Assembly: GCF_010723735.1 (NCBI RefSeq)
Contig: NZ_BLLB01000002.1
Location: forward strand, 2,852,001-2,916,000
Origin: Mycolicibacterium hippocampi
Lineage (GTDB): Bacteria > Actinomycetota > Actinomycetes > Mycobacteriales > Mycobacteriaceae
Direction: 5' to 3'
Length of the DNA stretch: 64,000 nt
Under the pieces are notes generated by a model. The model made no database searches, was not told the DNA's origin, and worked only from the letters and a program-made list of their open reading frames with translations. Position numbers and translations under genes: made by a program. Positions 43,007 through 52,571 of this stretch are shown here, one piece after another. Each line of letters begins with the position of its first letter. The stretch's first letter is position 1.

Positions 43007-43678
43007 ATGACCGGGCACCGGGTGGCGAGGGCTGCCGTGGCGACCCTGGCCGCCGCCGTGCTCGCCGGGTGTGCGCAGGCGGTCACCGGCACCGCGGTCT
43101 GGCCGGGCGCCAGGCTCGAGCGCGCGGTGCTCACCGAGGCCGACTTCCCTGCCGGTGTGCGTTACCAGCGCATTGTCAAAGACCGCGGAGAAGAAGACGG
43201 CGCGGGCGCGCCACCGCCGATGCTCTCGTCGCCCCAGGGTTGCACCGACGGGCTGACCCGGGACATCGCCGCGACGGCTGAGCGCGGGGCAGGCAGCGCA
43301 GCGGAGTACGTGGTGGCCTACGACGGTGCGCGGGTGGTCATGACCGTGTTGACGTGGTCGCTGAACCTCGAGCAGTTGGCCGCCACAGCCGAGCGGTGCG
43401 CACAGTACGACACGTTCTTCGAGCCGTCCGATCCCGGTATCCCGGTGACCACAACCAAGCTGCAGACCCCACGGCCGGATGCGCTGGTCTACCAACAGAC
43501 GATGAAGCTGGGCGGCGTCGAGAGCAGCGTGTACTTCTCGTTCGAGAACGTGGGGACGATGGCAGTGTTCGGCCTCGCTCTGCCCACGCCGGACCCCAGC
43601 ATCGCCGTCAAAGGCGCGCTGCCGCAGACATTTCTGGAAATCGCCGACCAACAGGCCGAACGCGCTCAGGCGGCTTGA
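43007..43678 (+). CDS. putative lipoprotein
   Basis: A 223-residue protein with a signal peptide and lipobox (VLAGC, Cys near residue 22). The mature part has two Cys that may form a disulfide (near residues 83 and 131) and no recognised catalytic motif. It resembles mycobacterial lipoproteins of the DUF5642 type in size and layout; I am not sure of the family. It should sit on the outer face of the membrane. Confidence 0.7.
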   Translation: MTGHRVARAAVATLAAAVLAGCAQAVTGTAVWPGARLERAVLTEADFPAGVRYQRIVKDRGEEDGAGAPPPMLSSPQGCTDGLTRDIAATAERGAGSAAEYVVAYDGARVVMTVLTWSLNLEQLAATAERCAQYDTFFEPSDPGIPVTTTKLQTPRPDALVYQQTMKLGGVESSVYFSFENVGTMAVFGLALPTPDPSIAVKGALPQTFLEIADQQAERAQAA

Positions 43679-43727
43679 CCGCTGGACCAGAGCATGAAAA
43701 GCCGCCCGCGGACTTCGCTGCTGCCTG

Positions 43728-43733
43728 TAGTTT
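43728..43733 (+). promoter_or_regulatory. -10 element TAGTTT
   Basis: TAGTTT ends 6 nt before the ATG at 43740, fitting a leaderless mRNA for the hydrolase-like protein. Confidence 0.5.
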
Positions 43734-43739
43734 TACGCA

Positions 43740-44303
43740 ATGCCTTCTCCAATGATCACCGTCGACGGGTTCGGGGTGCCCGTCGAGGTCGCCGGCCCGG
43801 AGAAGGGGTCTGTCGTGGTGGTGCTCGGCGCGGCCCATCAAGCCCCCGCCGCCTACGAGCCCGTCTGCCAGCGTCTGCACACCGCGTCACTGAAGACCGT
43901 CGTCATCGGTCCCGACCCCAGACTCACCGCCAAATCCGTGATCGGCGTCCTCGATGCCCTCGACGTCTCGTGGGCGCTGTTGGTCGGTGACCGGCTCGGT
44001 GGGGAACTGGCGTGGGAGCTGGCGGCGACCCGACTCGACCGGTTCACCGGGTTGGTGGTGATCGACCGCGGCCATCCGCGGGTGGCCGATCTCGCCGGGG
44101 TGGTCCGCGACGAGCGCTGCCCACCTGTCGAGCTGAACACCACCGCGCTGGTGAGCACCCCGGCGGCGCGTGCGGTCGCCAAGGCCACCCAGCGCTTCGT
44201 CTACGGCGACTACCGGGTCGTCGATCTGCTCGGCCGACGTAATGCGGCCGACTCCACCGCACAACTGGCCGCCGAGATCGTGATGCGCACCAGCACCTGG
44301 TGA
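43740..44303 (+). CDS. short alpha/beta-hydrolase-like protein
   Basis: A 187-residue protein resembling the core of alpha/beta hydrolases: VVVVLGAAHQAPAAYEPVCQRL, then LLVGDRLGGELAWELA at the nucleophile elbow. The elbow is GDRLGG, with no Ser, so a normal catalytic triad is missing. At 187 residues it also lacks the usual cap and C-terminal part. It may be non-enzymatic. It ends 1 bp from the convergent NAGGN synthetase gene. Confidence 0.62.
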   Translation: MPSPMITVDGFGVPVEVAGPEKGSVVVVLGAAHQAPAAYEPVCQRLHTASLKTVVIGPDPRLTAKSVIGVLDALDVSWALLVGDRLGGELAWELAATRLDRFTGLVVIDRGHPRVADLAGVVRDERCPPVELNTTALVSTPAARAVAKATQRFVYGDYRVVDLLGRRNAADSTAQLAAEIVMRTSTW

Positions 44304-44304
44304 C

Positions 44305-46104
44305 CTACGGCGAATCGGACTTCGTGCGATCGACCTCTTCAGGGGTCCAGTTCTGGGGTATTCCCGGCTGTCCGGGGAACAGGAAGTCCACAAAAGCCTT
44401 CGCGGTGGGTTGCGGTTCGTGGTTGGCCAGCCCGGGCCGCTCGTTGGCCTCGATGAACGCGTACTCCGGCCGGGTGACGTCAGGGACGAGCAGGTCGATG
44501 CCGGTGACCGGGACGCCGATCGCGTCGGCGGCGGCGACGGCCACCGACCGGAGTTCCGGGTGCACGGTCGCGGTGACGTCGTGGATCGTTCCGCCCTGGT
44601 GCAGGTTCGCGGTCCGGCGGACCCGCAGCCGGGTGCCTTCCGGAAGCACGTCGTCGAACGACCAGCCCGCCTCCTTGACCGTCGTCTCGGTCACCGCGTC
44701 CATCGGGATCCGCGATTCCCCGCCGGTGGCGGCCGCCCGTCGGCGACTCTGCGCCTCGATCAGCTCCTTGACGGTGTGGCGGCCGGTCCCGGTCACCTCC
44801 GCGGGCCGGCGCAGCGCGGCGGCGACCACCTTGCCGTCGATCACCACCAGCCGTAGATCGTCGCCCTCGGCGCGTTGTTCGATGAGCACCTCGGGATGCT
44901 GCTCGCGCGCCCGGGCCAGCGCCGCGTCCAGCTCCTCGGGGCCGTCCACCCCGACGGTGATGCCCTTTCCCTGTTCGCCGCGGGTCGGCTTGACGACGAC
45001 GTCCCCGACCTCGGCCAGGAACTCGTGGTCGGCTTCGTCGAAGGTGGCCAGCCGGCCTCTCGGCACGATGATGCCGGCGTCGGAGACGATGCGGCGGGTC
45101 AGCCGCTTGTCGTCACAACGGCTCATCGCCACTGCAGAGGTGTACTCCGACAAGGATTCCCGGGTGACGACGCTGCGCCCGCCGTGCGACAGCCGCATCT
45201 CACCGGCCTCGGCGTCGAGCACCTCCACCCAGATTCCGCGGCGGATGGCCTCGTCGGCGATGATCCGCGCGTACGGGTTCAGGTCGTCGACGGTCTCCGG
45301 CGGATGGGTGAACAGTGGTTCGTTGATGGCATTTTTGCGCTTGACCGCCATCACCGGCACCCGGGCGAAACCCAGCTTTTCGTACAGCGCGATCGCGGCG
45401 GTGTTGTCGTGTGCCACCGAGAGGTCCATGTAGGCGCGGCCCCGGTCGCGGTACAGGGCGGCGAGGCTGCGGGTCAATGCGGCCCCCACACCGGGAACCG
45501 TGGCGGCCGGGTCGACCGCCAGCGTCCACAGGCTCGATCCGTTCTCGGGATCGGAGAACAGCGCGGCGTGATCGACGCCGGTCACCGTGCCCAGGACGGC
45601 GCCGTCGTCATCACGCACGGCGACCAGGTAGTCGATGGAATCCTGGTGACAGTGGTTGTCCCAGATGACGTCGTTGGGGGCGGGCACCATCCCGCAGCGG
45701 ACGTAGACCCGGTTCATCTCGTCGGCGTCGACGCGGCTCTCGAGCGTGCGGACACTGAAGCCGCGCAGCGTCGGCGCGGTCTCCTCGCTCTCGGCGAACC
45801 GCAACCGGTAGGTGTGACTGGGATCGATGAACAGTTCGGCCGGCGCCTTGGACACCAGGACGTGGGGTTCACGCGCGTAGATGCAGATGTCGCGGCGGCC
45901 GTGGCCCTCCTGGCGCAGCACCTCGGCGAGCATTTCCTGGTCGGCGAAGGTCTGCCCGAAAATGAGTCGGCCCCAACCGAGTTCGAGTACGACGTCGTCA
46001 GCCATCGCGTCCACCATGTGTGGCGGGGACGCGTCGTGGAGGGCGAGGGTGATCCCCTCGGGGTGACCCTCGTCGGGATCGAGGCGAGGATCGGTGTCGG
46101 TCAT
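44305..46104 (-). CDS. ngg: N-acetylglutaminylglutamine synthetase (GNAT + ATP-grasp)
   Basis: A 599-residue two-domain enzyme. A GNAT domain (PGVGAALTRSLAALYRDRG and NTAAIALYEKLGF, about residues 215-262) precedes an ATP-grasp ligase domain (VVVKPTRGEQGKGITVGV near residue 372, ANERPGL near residue 562). It matches the NAGGN enzyme that acetylates and links two glutamines. The ATG at 46104 overlaps the stop of the amidotransferase gene, so the pair is coupled. The dipeptide is an osmoprotectant in rhizobia and pseudomonads. Confidence 0.87.
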   Translation of the reverse strand: MTDTDPRLDPDEGHPEGITLALHDASPPHMVDAMADDVVLELGWGRLIFGQTFADQEMLAEVLRQEGHGRRDICIYAREPHVLVSKAPAELFIDPSHTYRLRFAESEETAPTLRGFSVRTLESRVDADEMNRVYVRCGMVPAPNDVIWDNHCHQDSIDYLVAVRDDDGAVLGTVTGVDHAALFSDPENGSSLWTLAVDPAATVPGVGAALTRSLAALYRDRGRAYMDLSVAHDNTAAIALYEKLGFARVPVMAVKRKNAINEPLFTHPPETVDDLNPYARIIADEAIRRGIWVEVLDAEAGEMRLSHGGRSVVTRESLSEYTSAVAMSRCDDKRLTRRIVSDAGIIVPRGRLATFDEADHEFLAEVGDVVVKPTRGEQGKGITVGVDGPEELDAALARAREQHPEVLIEQRAEGDDLRLVVIDGKVVAAALRRPAEVTGTGRHTVKELIEAQSRRRAAATGGESRIPMDAVTETTVKEAGWSFDDVLPEGTRLRVRRTANLHQGGTIHDVTATVHPELRSVAVAAADAIGVPVTGIDLLVPDVTRPEYAFIEANERPGLANHEPQPTAKAFVDFLFPGQPGIPQNWTPEEVDRTKSDSP

Positions 46105-47906
46105 GCGGCAGGCCCGTTGATGCCGTGCCGTTGCAGCCACAGCTCCAGCAGTGCGATCTGCCACAGCTCGTTGCCGCGCAGCGGGGTGAGCTTGCCGTTG
46201 GGGTCGGCCAGCAACCGCTCCACGGACTCCGGGCGGAACAGTCCACGCTCCTTGGCGGCGGGCGCGTAGAGCGCATCGCGGACCAGGTCGAGATAGGGCC
46301 CCTCGAGATGGGTGAGTGCGGGCACCGGGAAGTAGCCTTTGGGCCGGTCGATGACGTCGGCCGGAATCACCTGGCGGGCAGCCTGCTTGAGCACGCCCTT
46401 ACCTTCGTGCGCCGTCTTGAGGTGCGGCGGGCAGGTGGCGGCCAGCTCGACGAGTTCGTGGTCGAGGAACGGCACCCGGCCCTCCAGTCCCCACGCCATC
46501 GTCATGTTGTCGACGCGCTTGACCGGGTCGTCGACCAGCATCACGGTGGTGTCCAGCCTCAGCGCCCGGTCGACGCCGGACTGCGCTCCGGCGCGGGCGA
46601 AGTGCTCGGTGACGAAACGCTCGCTGGGATCGTCCGCGGTGGCGACGCCGGGAGACACCAGCGACGCGTACCCGGTCTGGTCGCGGTCGAAGAACGCGGC
46701 CCGGTAGCTGGCCACCGACCCTTGCACCGAGGCCGCCTCCGGCGCTCCCATCGGCGGATACCAGTGGTAGCCGGCGAACACCTCGTCGGCGCCCTGCCCC
46801 GACTGCACCACCTTGACGTGCTTCGACACTTCCTGGCTGAGCAGGTAGAACGCCACGCAGTCGTGGCTGACCATCGGCTCGCTCATCGCGGCGATCGCGC
46901 CGTCGAGCGCGGGCAGCATGCGATCGGTGCCGATGCGGATCTGGTGGTGGTCGGTGGCGAACCTGTCGGCGATGATGTCGGAGTAGTGGAACTCGTCGCC
47001 TTTGACCCCGCCCACCGACTCGAAGCCGATCGAGAAAGTCTTGAGGCCCTGCTGCCCGGCTTCGGCGAGCAGCCCGACGATGAGGCTGGAGTCGACACCG
47101 CCCGACAGGAGACAGCCCACCGGCACGTCGGCGACCAGGCGGCGTTTGACGGCGAGCCGCAGCGACTCCAGAACCGCGTCCTCCCAGTCCTGTTCGGACC
47201 AGCCGGAGCGTTCCTCGGCGCGGCTGAAGTCCGGCTCCCAGTAGGTGGTGGTGGTGCGCGTGCCGTCCGGCTCGATCGCCACCAGCGAGGCCGGCGGCAC
47301 CTTGCTGATACCGCGCAGGATGGTGCGGGGCGGCGGCACCACCGAGTGGAACGTCAGGTAGTGGTGCAGCGCCACCTGGTCGATGCGGGTGTCGATACCG
47401 CCGCCGGCCAGCAACGCGGGCAGTGACGACGCGAACCGGATCCGGTGGGAGTCCTCGGTGATGTAGAGCGGCTTGATGCCGAGACGGTCGCGGCCCAGCA
47501 GCACCCGCCCGCTGTCACGCTCGACGATGGCGAAGGCGAACATCCCCTTGAGATGGTCGACGAACCGGTCCCCCCAGTGGTGGTAACCCTTGAGCAGGAC
47601 CTCGGTGTCGCTGTGGGAGAAGAAGCGGTAACCGTGGCCGTGGAGTTCGTCGCGCAATTCTTCGTAGTTGTAGATGCAGCCGTTCCAGGCGACCGACAGC
47701 CCGAGTTCGGAGTCGACCATCGGCTGCGCGCCCGCCTCGGAGAGATCGATGATCTTCAGGCGTCGGTGCCCGAGTGCGACCCTGCCCTGCGACCACACCC
47801 CTGCGGCGTCCGGCCCGCGGGGCACCATGCAGGCGGCCATCGCCGCGACAGCGCTGATATCTGGGGTTCTTCCGTCGAGGCGTACCTCGCCGGTGGCTCC
47901 ACACAC
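46101..47906 (-). CDS. asnO: N-acetylglutaminylglutamine amidotransferase
   Basis: A 601-residue asparagine-synthase-like amidotransferase. The N-terminal Ntn glutaminase domain begins M-C-G, giving the nucleophilic Cys, with HRRLKIIDLSEAG and YNYEELRDEL. The synthetase domain has the ATP loop LLSGGVDSSLIVG. The GTG at 47906 lies 7 nt after a -10 (TAGGGT) and is probably leaderless. It precedes ngg in a two-gene operon. The usual third gene of such sets, an M42-type hydrolase, is not present here. Confidence 0.9.
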   Translation of the reverse strand: MCGATGEVRLDGRTPDISAVAAMAACMVPRGPDAAGVWSQGRVALGHRRLKIIDLSEAGAQPMVDSELGLSVAWNGCIYNYEELRDELHGHGYRFFSHSDTEVLLKGYHHWGDRFVDHLKGMFAFAIVERDSGRVLLGRDRLGIKPLYITEDSHRIRFASSLPALLAGGGIDTRIDQVALHHYLTFHSVVPPPRTILRGISKVPPASLVAIEPDGTRTTTTYWEPDFSRAEERSGWSEQDWEDAVLESLRLAVKRRLVADVPVGCLLSGGVDSSLIVGLLAEAGQQGLKTFSIGFESVGGVKGDEFHYSDIIADRFATDHHQIRIGTDRMLPALDGAIAAMSEPMVSHDCVAFYLLSQEVSKHVKVVQSGQGADEVFAGYHWYPPMGAPEAASVQGSVASYRAAFFDRDQTGYASLVSPGVATADDPSERFVTEHFARAGAQSGVDRALRLDTTVMLVDDPVKRVDNMTMAWGLEGRVPFLDHELVELAATCPPHLKTAHEGKGVLKQAARQVIPADVIDRPKGYFPVPALTHLEGPYLDLVRDALYAPAAKERGLFRPESVERLLADPNGKLTPLRGNELWQIALLELWLQRHGINGPAA

Positions 47907-47913
47907 CTGTTCG

Positions 47914-47919
47914 ACCCTA
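47914..47919 (-). promoter_or_regulatory. -10 element TAGGGT of asnO
   Basis: On the minus strand TAGGGT ends 7 nt before the GTG at 47906. Confidence 0.5.
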
Positions 47920-48262
47920 CTCCAGTGTCGGCGGTTCCTCGATCTGACTTCGCGGCCACGCTACAGGCCCCGGAGCGCAGGTCTGATACCCGGACATCCC
48001 CTGTTGAAACCCCGCGAATCGGTGACCCCGGCTGAGAGGCGCGGCGCACCCGGGGTGGGTCCGACGGCAGCGACGGCGCGCACCATCGGCAATAATCGGT
48101 GTCCTATTGGTCTGGCGTCCTACCTTTGAACGTGGCATTTTGGGGGAACCGTGGGGGAACGGCCGCAGCCGACACCCGCGCCAATGGTCGGGTGACCGTC
48201 GGGTTCGGCACGAAGAGAGCGGGAGTACTGATGAGCGTTCGGGCGAAGAGGCGGCAGCACTG
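47920..48262. other. intergenic region between asnO and glnA4
   Basis: About 340 bp without a supported gene. It contains an 11-bp direct repeat of TGGGGGAAC (48142 and 48153) and a TACCTT at 48122, which could be part of the glnA4 promoter. I see no clear riboswitch, hairpin terminator or RNA gene. Confidence 0.4.
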
Positions 48263-49642
48263 ATGGGCGGCGCACCGGGGATGCTGTCGAAGGCAGACCT
48301 CGAACGCAGGGTCGCGGACGGGGAGATCGACACGGTGATCGTCGCGTTCTGCGACATGCAGGGCCGACTCACGGGCAAGCGGATCTCGTCGCGACTGTTC
48401 GTCGAGGAGGTCGCCGAGCACGGCGCCGAGTGCTGCAACTACCTGCTGGCCGTCGATGTCGACATGAACACCGTCGACGGGTATGCGATCTCCAGTTGGG
48501 AAACGGGCTACGGCGACATGGTGATGACGCCGGACTTCAGCACGCTGCGGCTGCTGCCGTGGCTGCCGGGGACGGCGTTGGTGATGGCGGATCTGTCGTG
48601 GACCGACGGCAGACCGGTCACGCAGGCGCCGCGCACCATCCTGCAGCGTCAACTCGACCGCCTCGCCGAACGCGGCATGGGTGCGATCGCGGCCACCGAG
48701 CTCGAGTTCATGGTGTTCGACACGCCCTACCGCGAGGCCTTCAAGACCGACTACGCCGGGCTGGTGCCGGCCACCGACTACAACATCGACTACGCCATGC
48801 TGGCGTCGACCCGGATGGAGCCGCTGCTGCGCGACATCCGTCTCGGGATGGAGGGCGCCGGGCTCTACTGCGAGGGGGTCAAGGGGGAGTGCAACCTCGG
48901 GCAGCAGGAGATCGGATTCCGCTACGACGAGGCGCTGGTGGTCTGCGACAACCACACCATCTACAAGAACGGCGCCAAGGAGATCGCCGACCAGCATGGC
49001 AAGAGCTTGACGTTCATGGCGAAATACGATGAGCGCGAGGGCAACAGCTGCCACATCCACATTTCCTTCCGCGGCATCGAGGACGGTGTCGCCAGCGTCC
49101 CGGTGTTCTCCGATCCCGACGACGAGCTCGGCATGTCCAAGATGTTCCGCAGCTTCGTCGCCGGCCAGCTGGCCACGCTGCGGGAGATGACGCTGTTCTA
49201 CGCGCCGAACATCAACTCCTACAAGCGGTATGTCGACGGCAGCTTCGCGCCGACCGCGGTCGCCTGGGGAATCGACAACCGCACCTGTGCATTGCGGGTG
49301 GTCGGCCACGGCCAGGGCATGCGGATGGAATGTCGGGCCCCGGGCGGTGACGTCAACCAGTACCTGGCTGTCGCGGCGCTGATCGCCGGCGGACTTCACG
49401 GCATCGACCAGGAGCTCGAACTGCCGGATGCGGTGCAAGGCAACGCCTACACCAGTGGCGCCGAGCGGCTTCCGACGACGATGACCGAAGCGGTGGAGCT
49501 GCTGGACAATTCGCGGATCGCGCGGGATGCGTTCGGTGACGACGTCGTCGACCACTACCTCAACTACGCCCGCGTGGAGCTCAAGGCGTTCAACGCCGCG
49601 GTGACGGATTGGGAGAGGGTGCGTGGCTTCGAACGGCTTTGA
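48263..49642 (+). CDS. glnA4: glutamine-synthetase-like gamma-glutamyl ligase
   Basis: A 459-residue member of the GlnA4/PuuA-like branch of glutamine synthetase, which joins glutamate to an amine and not only to ammonia. Motifs are ATELEFMVF, NLGQQEIGFRY, CHIHISFRG and EMTLFYAPNINSYKRY. The branch and the following genes point to amine use. The ATG at 48263 is my choice; another ATG at 48281 is possible. It matches Rv2860c by position. It overlaps the next gene by 20 bp. Confidence 0.88.
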   Translation: MGGAPGMLSKADLERRVADGEIDTVIVAFCDMQGRLTGKRISSRLFVEEVAEHGAECCNYLLAVDVDMNTVDGYAISSWETGYGDMVMTPDFSTLRLLPWLPGTALVMADLSWTDGRPVTQAPRTILQRQLDRLAERGMGAIAATELEFMVFDTPYREAFKTDYAGLVPATDYNIDYAMLASTRMEPLLRDIRLGMEGAGLYCEGVKGECNLGQQEIGFRYDEALVVCDNHTIYKNGAKEIADQHGKSLTFMAKYDEREGNSCHIHISFRGIEDGVASVPVFSDPDDELGMSKMFRSFVAGQLATLREMTLFYAPNINSYKRYVDGSFAPTAVAWGIDNRTCALRVVGHGQGMRMECRAPGGDVNQYLAVAALIAGGLHGIDQELELPDAVQGNAYTSGAERLPTTMTEAVELLDNSRIARDAFGDDVVDHYLNYARVELKAFNAAVTDWERVRGFERL

Positions 49643-50411
49643 CGTCGGCACCGATCGGCCGGTCATCGGGCTGACCACGTATCTGCAGCCCGCCCAGACC
49701 GGAGTATGGGACGTGCGTGCCAGTTTCCTGCCGGCCATCTACTTCGAGGGGGTCGGGTTGGCCGGCGGCATCTCGGTGCTGCTGCCGCCGCAGCCGGTGG
49801 ACGCGGGTATCGCCGAGCGCGTGCTCGACGGTATCGACGGCCTGATCGTCACCGGCGGGCGCGACGTCGACCCGGCGGCCTACGGCAGCCCCCGGCATCC
49901 CGCCACCGACGAGCCCGTCGCCGACAGCCGCACCCGGGACGCCTTCGAGTTCGCCCTGGTCGAGGGGGCGCTGCGCCGGGGTCTGCCGGTTCTCGGCATC
50001 TGCCGGGGAGCACAGGTGCTCAACGTCGCGCTCGGCGGCACGTTGCACCAGCACCTGCCCGACGTGCTGGGACACGCCCACCACCAGCAGGGCAACGCGG
50101 TGTTCAGCACCTCGACGATCGTGACGGTGCCCGGGACGCGGGTCGCCTCGCTCGTCGGAGACAGCACCGACGCCCAGTGCTACCACCACCAGTCCATCGA
50201 CAGGATCGGTGACGGCCTGATCGTCAGCGCCTCCGACGCCGACGGCGTGATCGAAGCCGTCGAGGTCGACCCGCGGCGGTACCCGCACAGCTGGGCGGTG
50301 GCGGTGCAGTGGCATCCCGAGGAGCGCCTCGATGACCTTCGGCTGTTCGCGGGGCTGGTGGCCGCCGCGACGTCCTACGCAACCCACAAGATCCGGAAAG
50401 TGAGCCTATGA
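49623..50411 (+). CDS. gamma-glutamyl-GABA hydrolase-like (peptidase C26)
   Basis: A 262-residue class I glutamine amidotransferase-like hydrolase, PuuD type. The nucleophile is the Cys in GICRGAQVLNVALGGTL, and the triad His and Glu are in QWHPEE. It has LIVTGGRDVDP upstream. It would cleave a gamma-glutamyl amide at the end of the pathway that the upstream ligase begins. GTG at 49623. Its stop overlaps the aldehyde dehydrogenase ATG (ATGA). Confidence 0.87.
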   Translation: MASNGFDVGTDRPVIGLTTYLQPAQTGVWDVRASFLPAIYFEGVGLAGGISVLLPPQPVDAGIAERVLDGIDGLIVTGGRDVDPAAYGSPRHPATDEPVADSRTRDAFEFALVEGALRRGLPVLGICRGAQVLNVALGGTLHQHLPDVLGHAHHQQGNAVFSTSTIVTVPGTRVASLVGDSTDAQCYHHQSIDRIGDGLIVSASDADGVIEAVEVDPRRYPHSWAVAVQWHPEERLDDLRLFAGLVAAATSYATHKIRKVSL

Positions 50412-51784
50412 CCGCCAGCGATGTGATCAACCCCGCGACCGAGGAGGTGCTGCGCACCGTCGAGCAGACCGACGAGTCCGGGGTCGATGACGCGGTGGCC
50501 CGAGCCGTCGCCGCCCAGCGGGACTGGGCGGGGCGGGCCCCCGCCGACCGCGCCGCGGCCCTGCGGGCGTTCGCGGCCGTGGTGGACGCGCACGTCGAGG
50601 AACTGGCCGCTCTCGAGGTCGCCAACTCCGGGCACCCGATCGGTAACGCACGGTGGGAGGCCGGGCACGTCCGCGATGTCCTGCAGTACTACTCCGCGAC
50701 GCCGGAGCGGCTGTCCGGCAAGCAGATCCCCGTTGCGGGTGGACTCAACGTCACGTTCAACGAGCCTCTGGGGGTTGTCGGGGTGATCACCCCGTGGAAC
50801 TTCCCGATGACGATTGCGTCATGGGGGTTCGCCCCGGCGCTGGCAGCCGGCAACGCCGTGCTGGTCAAACCCGCGGAGTGGACCCCGCTGACGACGATCC
50901 GGCTCGGCGAACTGGCCCTCGACGCCGGGTTGCCCCCCGGTCTGTTCCAGGTGCTGCCCGGCAAGGGATCGGTGGTCGGGGAGCGCTTCGTCAGCCACCC
51001 CGATGTCCGCAAGATCGTGTTCACCGGATCGACCGAGGTCGGTACCCGGGTGATGGCAGGTGCCGCCGCACAGGTCAAACGGGTCACCCTGGAGTTGGGC
51101 GGCAAGAGCGCCAACATCGTCTTCGACGACTGTGATCTGGAGCAGGCCGCGGCCACCGCACCCTACGGGGTCTTCGACAACGCCGGCCAGGATTGTTGTG
51201 CCCGCAGTCGGATCCTGGTGCAGCGCAACGTGTACGACCGATTCATGGAGTTGCTGGAGCCCGCGGTCAAGGGTGTCGTGGTGGGTGATCCACGTGAGGG
51301 TGGCACCGAGATGGGTCCGCTGGTGTCCGAGGCGCACCGGAACTCGGTGGCGGGGTTCGTCGGCGAGGACGCGCCCATCGTGTTCCAGGGTTCCGCACCG
51401 ACAGGTCCGGGATTCTGGTTCCCGCCGACGGTGCTGACACCGCCGCGCAACGACCGCACCGTCACCGAGGAGATCTTCGGTCCGGTGGTCACGGTGTTGC
51501 CGTTCGACGACGAAGCCGATGCCATCGCACTGGCCAACGACACCGTCTACGGACTGTCGGGGTCGATCTGGACCGACAACCTGTCGCGGGCTTTGCGGGT
51601 GTCGCGCGCCGTCGAGGCCGGCAATCTCTCAGTCAACTCGCACTCGTCGGTGCGGTACAACACGCCGTTCGGCGGCTTCAAGCAGTCCGGGCTGGGCCGT
51701 GAGCTCGGTCCTGACGCGCCGCTGTCGTTCACCGAGACCAAGAATGTGTTCATTTCGGTCCAAGCCGACGAGGAAGGTGCCTGA
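50408..51784 (+). CDS. aldC: aldehyde dehydrogenase AldC
   Basis: A 458-residue aldehyde dehydrogenase, shorter than the typical 490. Motifs are ITPWNFPMTIASWG, TGSTEVG, ELGGKSANIVF and GQDCCARSR with the catalytic Cys. It is the PuuC-like step that oxidises a gamma-glutamyl aminoaldehyde, if the operon works on amines. It is translationally coupled at both ends: ATGA with the upstream gene and TGATG with the SDR. Confidence 0.93.
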   Translation: MTASDVINPATEEVLRTVEQTDESGVDDAVARAVAAQRDWAGRAPADRAAALRAFAAVVDAHVEELAALEVANSGHPIGNARWEAGHVRDVLQYYSATPERLSGKQIPVAGGLNVTFNEPLGVVGVITPWNFPMTIASWGFAPALAAGNAVLVKPAEWTPLTTIRLGELALDAGLPPGLFQVLPGKGSVVGERFVSHPDVRKIVFTGSTEVGTRVMAGAAAQVKRVTLELGGKSANIVFDDCDLEQAAATAPYGVFDNAGQDCCARSRILVQRNVYDRFMELLEPAVKGVVVGDPREGGTEMGPLVSEAHRNSVAGFVGEDAPIVFQGSAPTGPGFWFPPTVLTPPRNDRTVTEEIFGPVVTVLPFDDEADAIALANDTVYGLSGSIWTDNLSRALRVSRAVEAGNLSVNSHSSVRYNTPFGGFKQSGLGRELGPDAPLSFTETKNVFISVQADEEGA

Positions 51785-52557
51785 TGGATCTGACCGAGCG
51801 ACTGAAGGACAAGGTCGCCGTGATCACGGGCGGCGCCAGCGGCATCGGTCTGGCGACTGCGAAGCGGATGCAGTCCGAAGGCGCGATCGTTGTGATCGGG
51901 GACGTCGACCCGGCCACCGGCCAGAGCGTCGCGAACGACCTCAACGTGACCTTTGTGCAGGTCGATGTCTCGGACCAGGTCGCGGTCGACCACCTGTTCG
52001 ACACCGCGGTCCAGGTCCACGGTGGCGTCGACATCGCGTTCAACAACGCGGGCATCAGTCCGCCGGAGGACGACCTGATCGAGAACACCAGCGTCGACGC
52101 GTGGGACCGGGTGCAGGACATCAACCTGAAGTCGGTGTTCTTCTGCTGCAAGGCCGCACTGCGGCATATGGTCCCGCAGCAGAAGGGGGCGATCGTCAAC
52201 ACCGCGTCGTTCGTCGCCGTGATGGGCTCGGCGACGTCCCAGATCTCCTACACCGCGTCCAAGGGCGGGGTCCTGGCGATGTCGCGGGAACTCGGTGTGC
52301 AGTACGCGCGTCAGGGGATCCGCGTCAACGCGCTGTGCCCCGGACCGGTGAACACGCCGCTACTCAAAGAACTGTTCGCCAAGGATCCCGAACGCGCCGC
52401 CCGCAGGTTGGTGCACGTGCCGGTGGGCCGGTTCGCCGAACCCGAGGAACTCGCCGCCGCGGTGGCCTTCCTCGCCAGCGACGATGCGTCGTTCATCACC
52501 GGGTCGTCGTTCCTCGTCGACGGCGGCATCAGCTCGGCCTACGTCACGCCGTTGTAG
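51784..52557 (+). CDS. short-chain dehydrogenase/reductase
   Basis: A 257-residue classical SDR: TGGASGIG cofactor loop, NNAGISPP, catalytic Ser in the NTASFVAVM region, YTASKGG (YxxxK) and SSFLVDGG. It corresponds to Rv2857c by position. The start overlaps the aldC stop. In this operon it may act on an amine-derived alcohol or ketone; that is inference. Confidence 0.9.
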   Translation: MDLTERLKDKVAVITGGASGIGLATAKRMQSEGAIVVIGDVDPATGQSVANDLNVTFVQVDVSDQVAVDHLFDTAVQVHGGVDIAFNNAGISPPEDDLIENTSVDAWDRVQDINLKSVFFCCKAALRHMVPQQKGAIVNTASFVAVMGSATSQISYTASKGGVLAMSRELGVQYARQGIRVNALCPGPVNTPLLKELFAKDPERAARRLVHVPVGRFAEPEELAAAVAFLASDDASFITGSSFLVDGGISSAYVTPL

Positions 52558-52571
52558 GGCGGCGTTCACCG

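Noticed and set aside
48061..48160. FadR-type operator before glnA4
   Set aside because: A TTGGTCTGG segment is suggestive, but the symmetric second half is missing.
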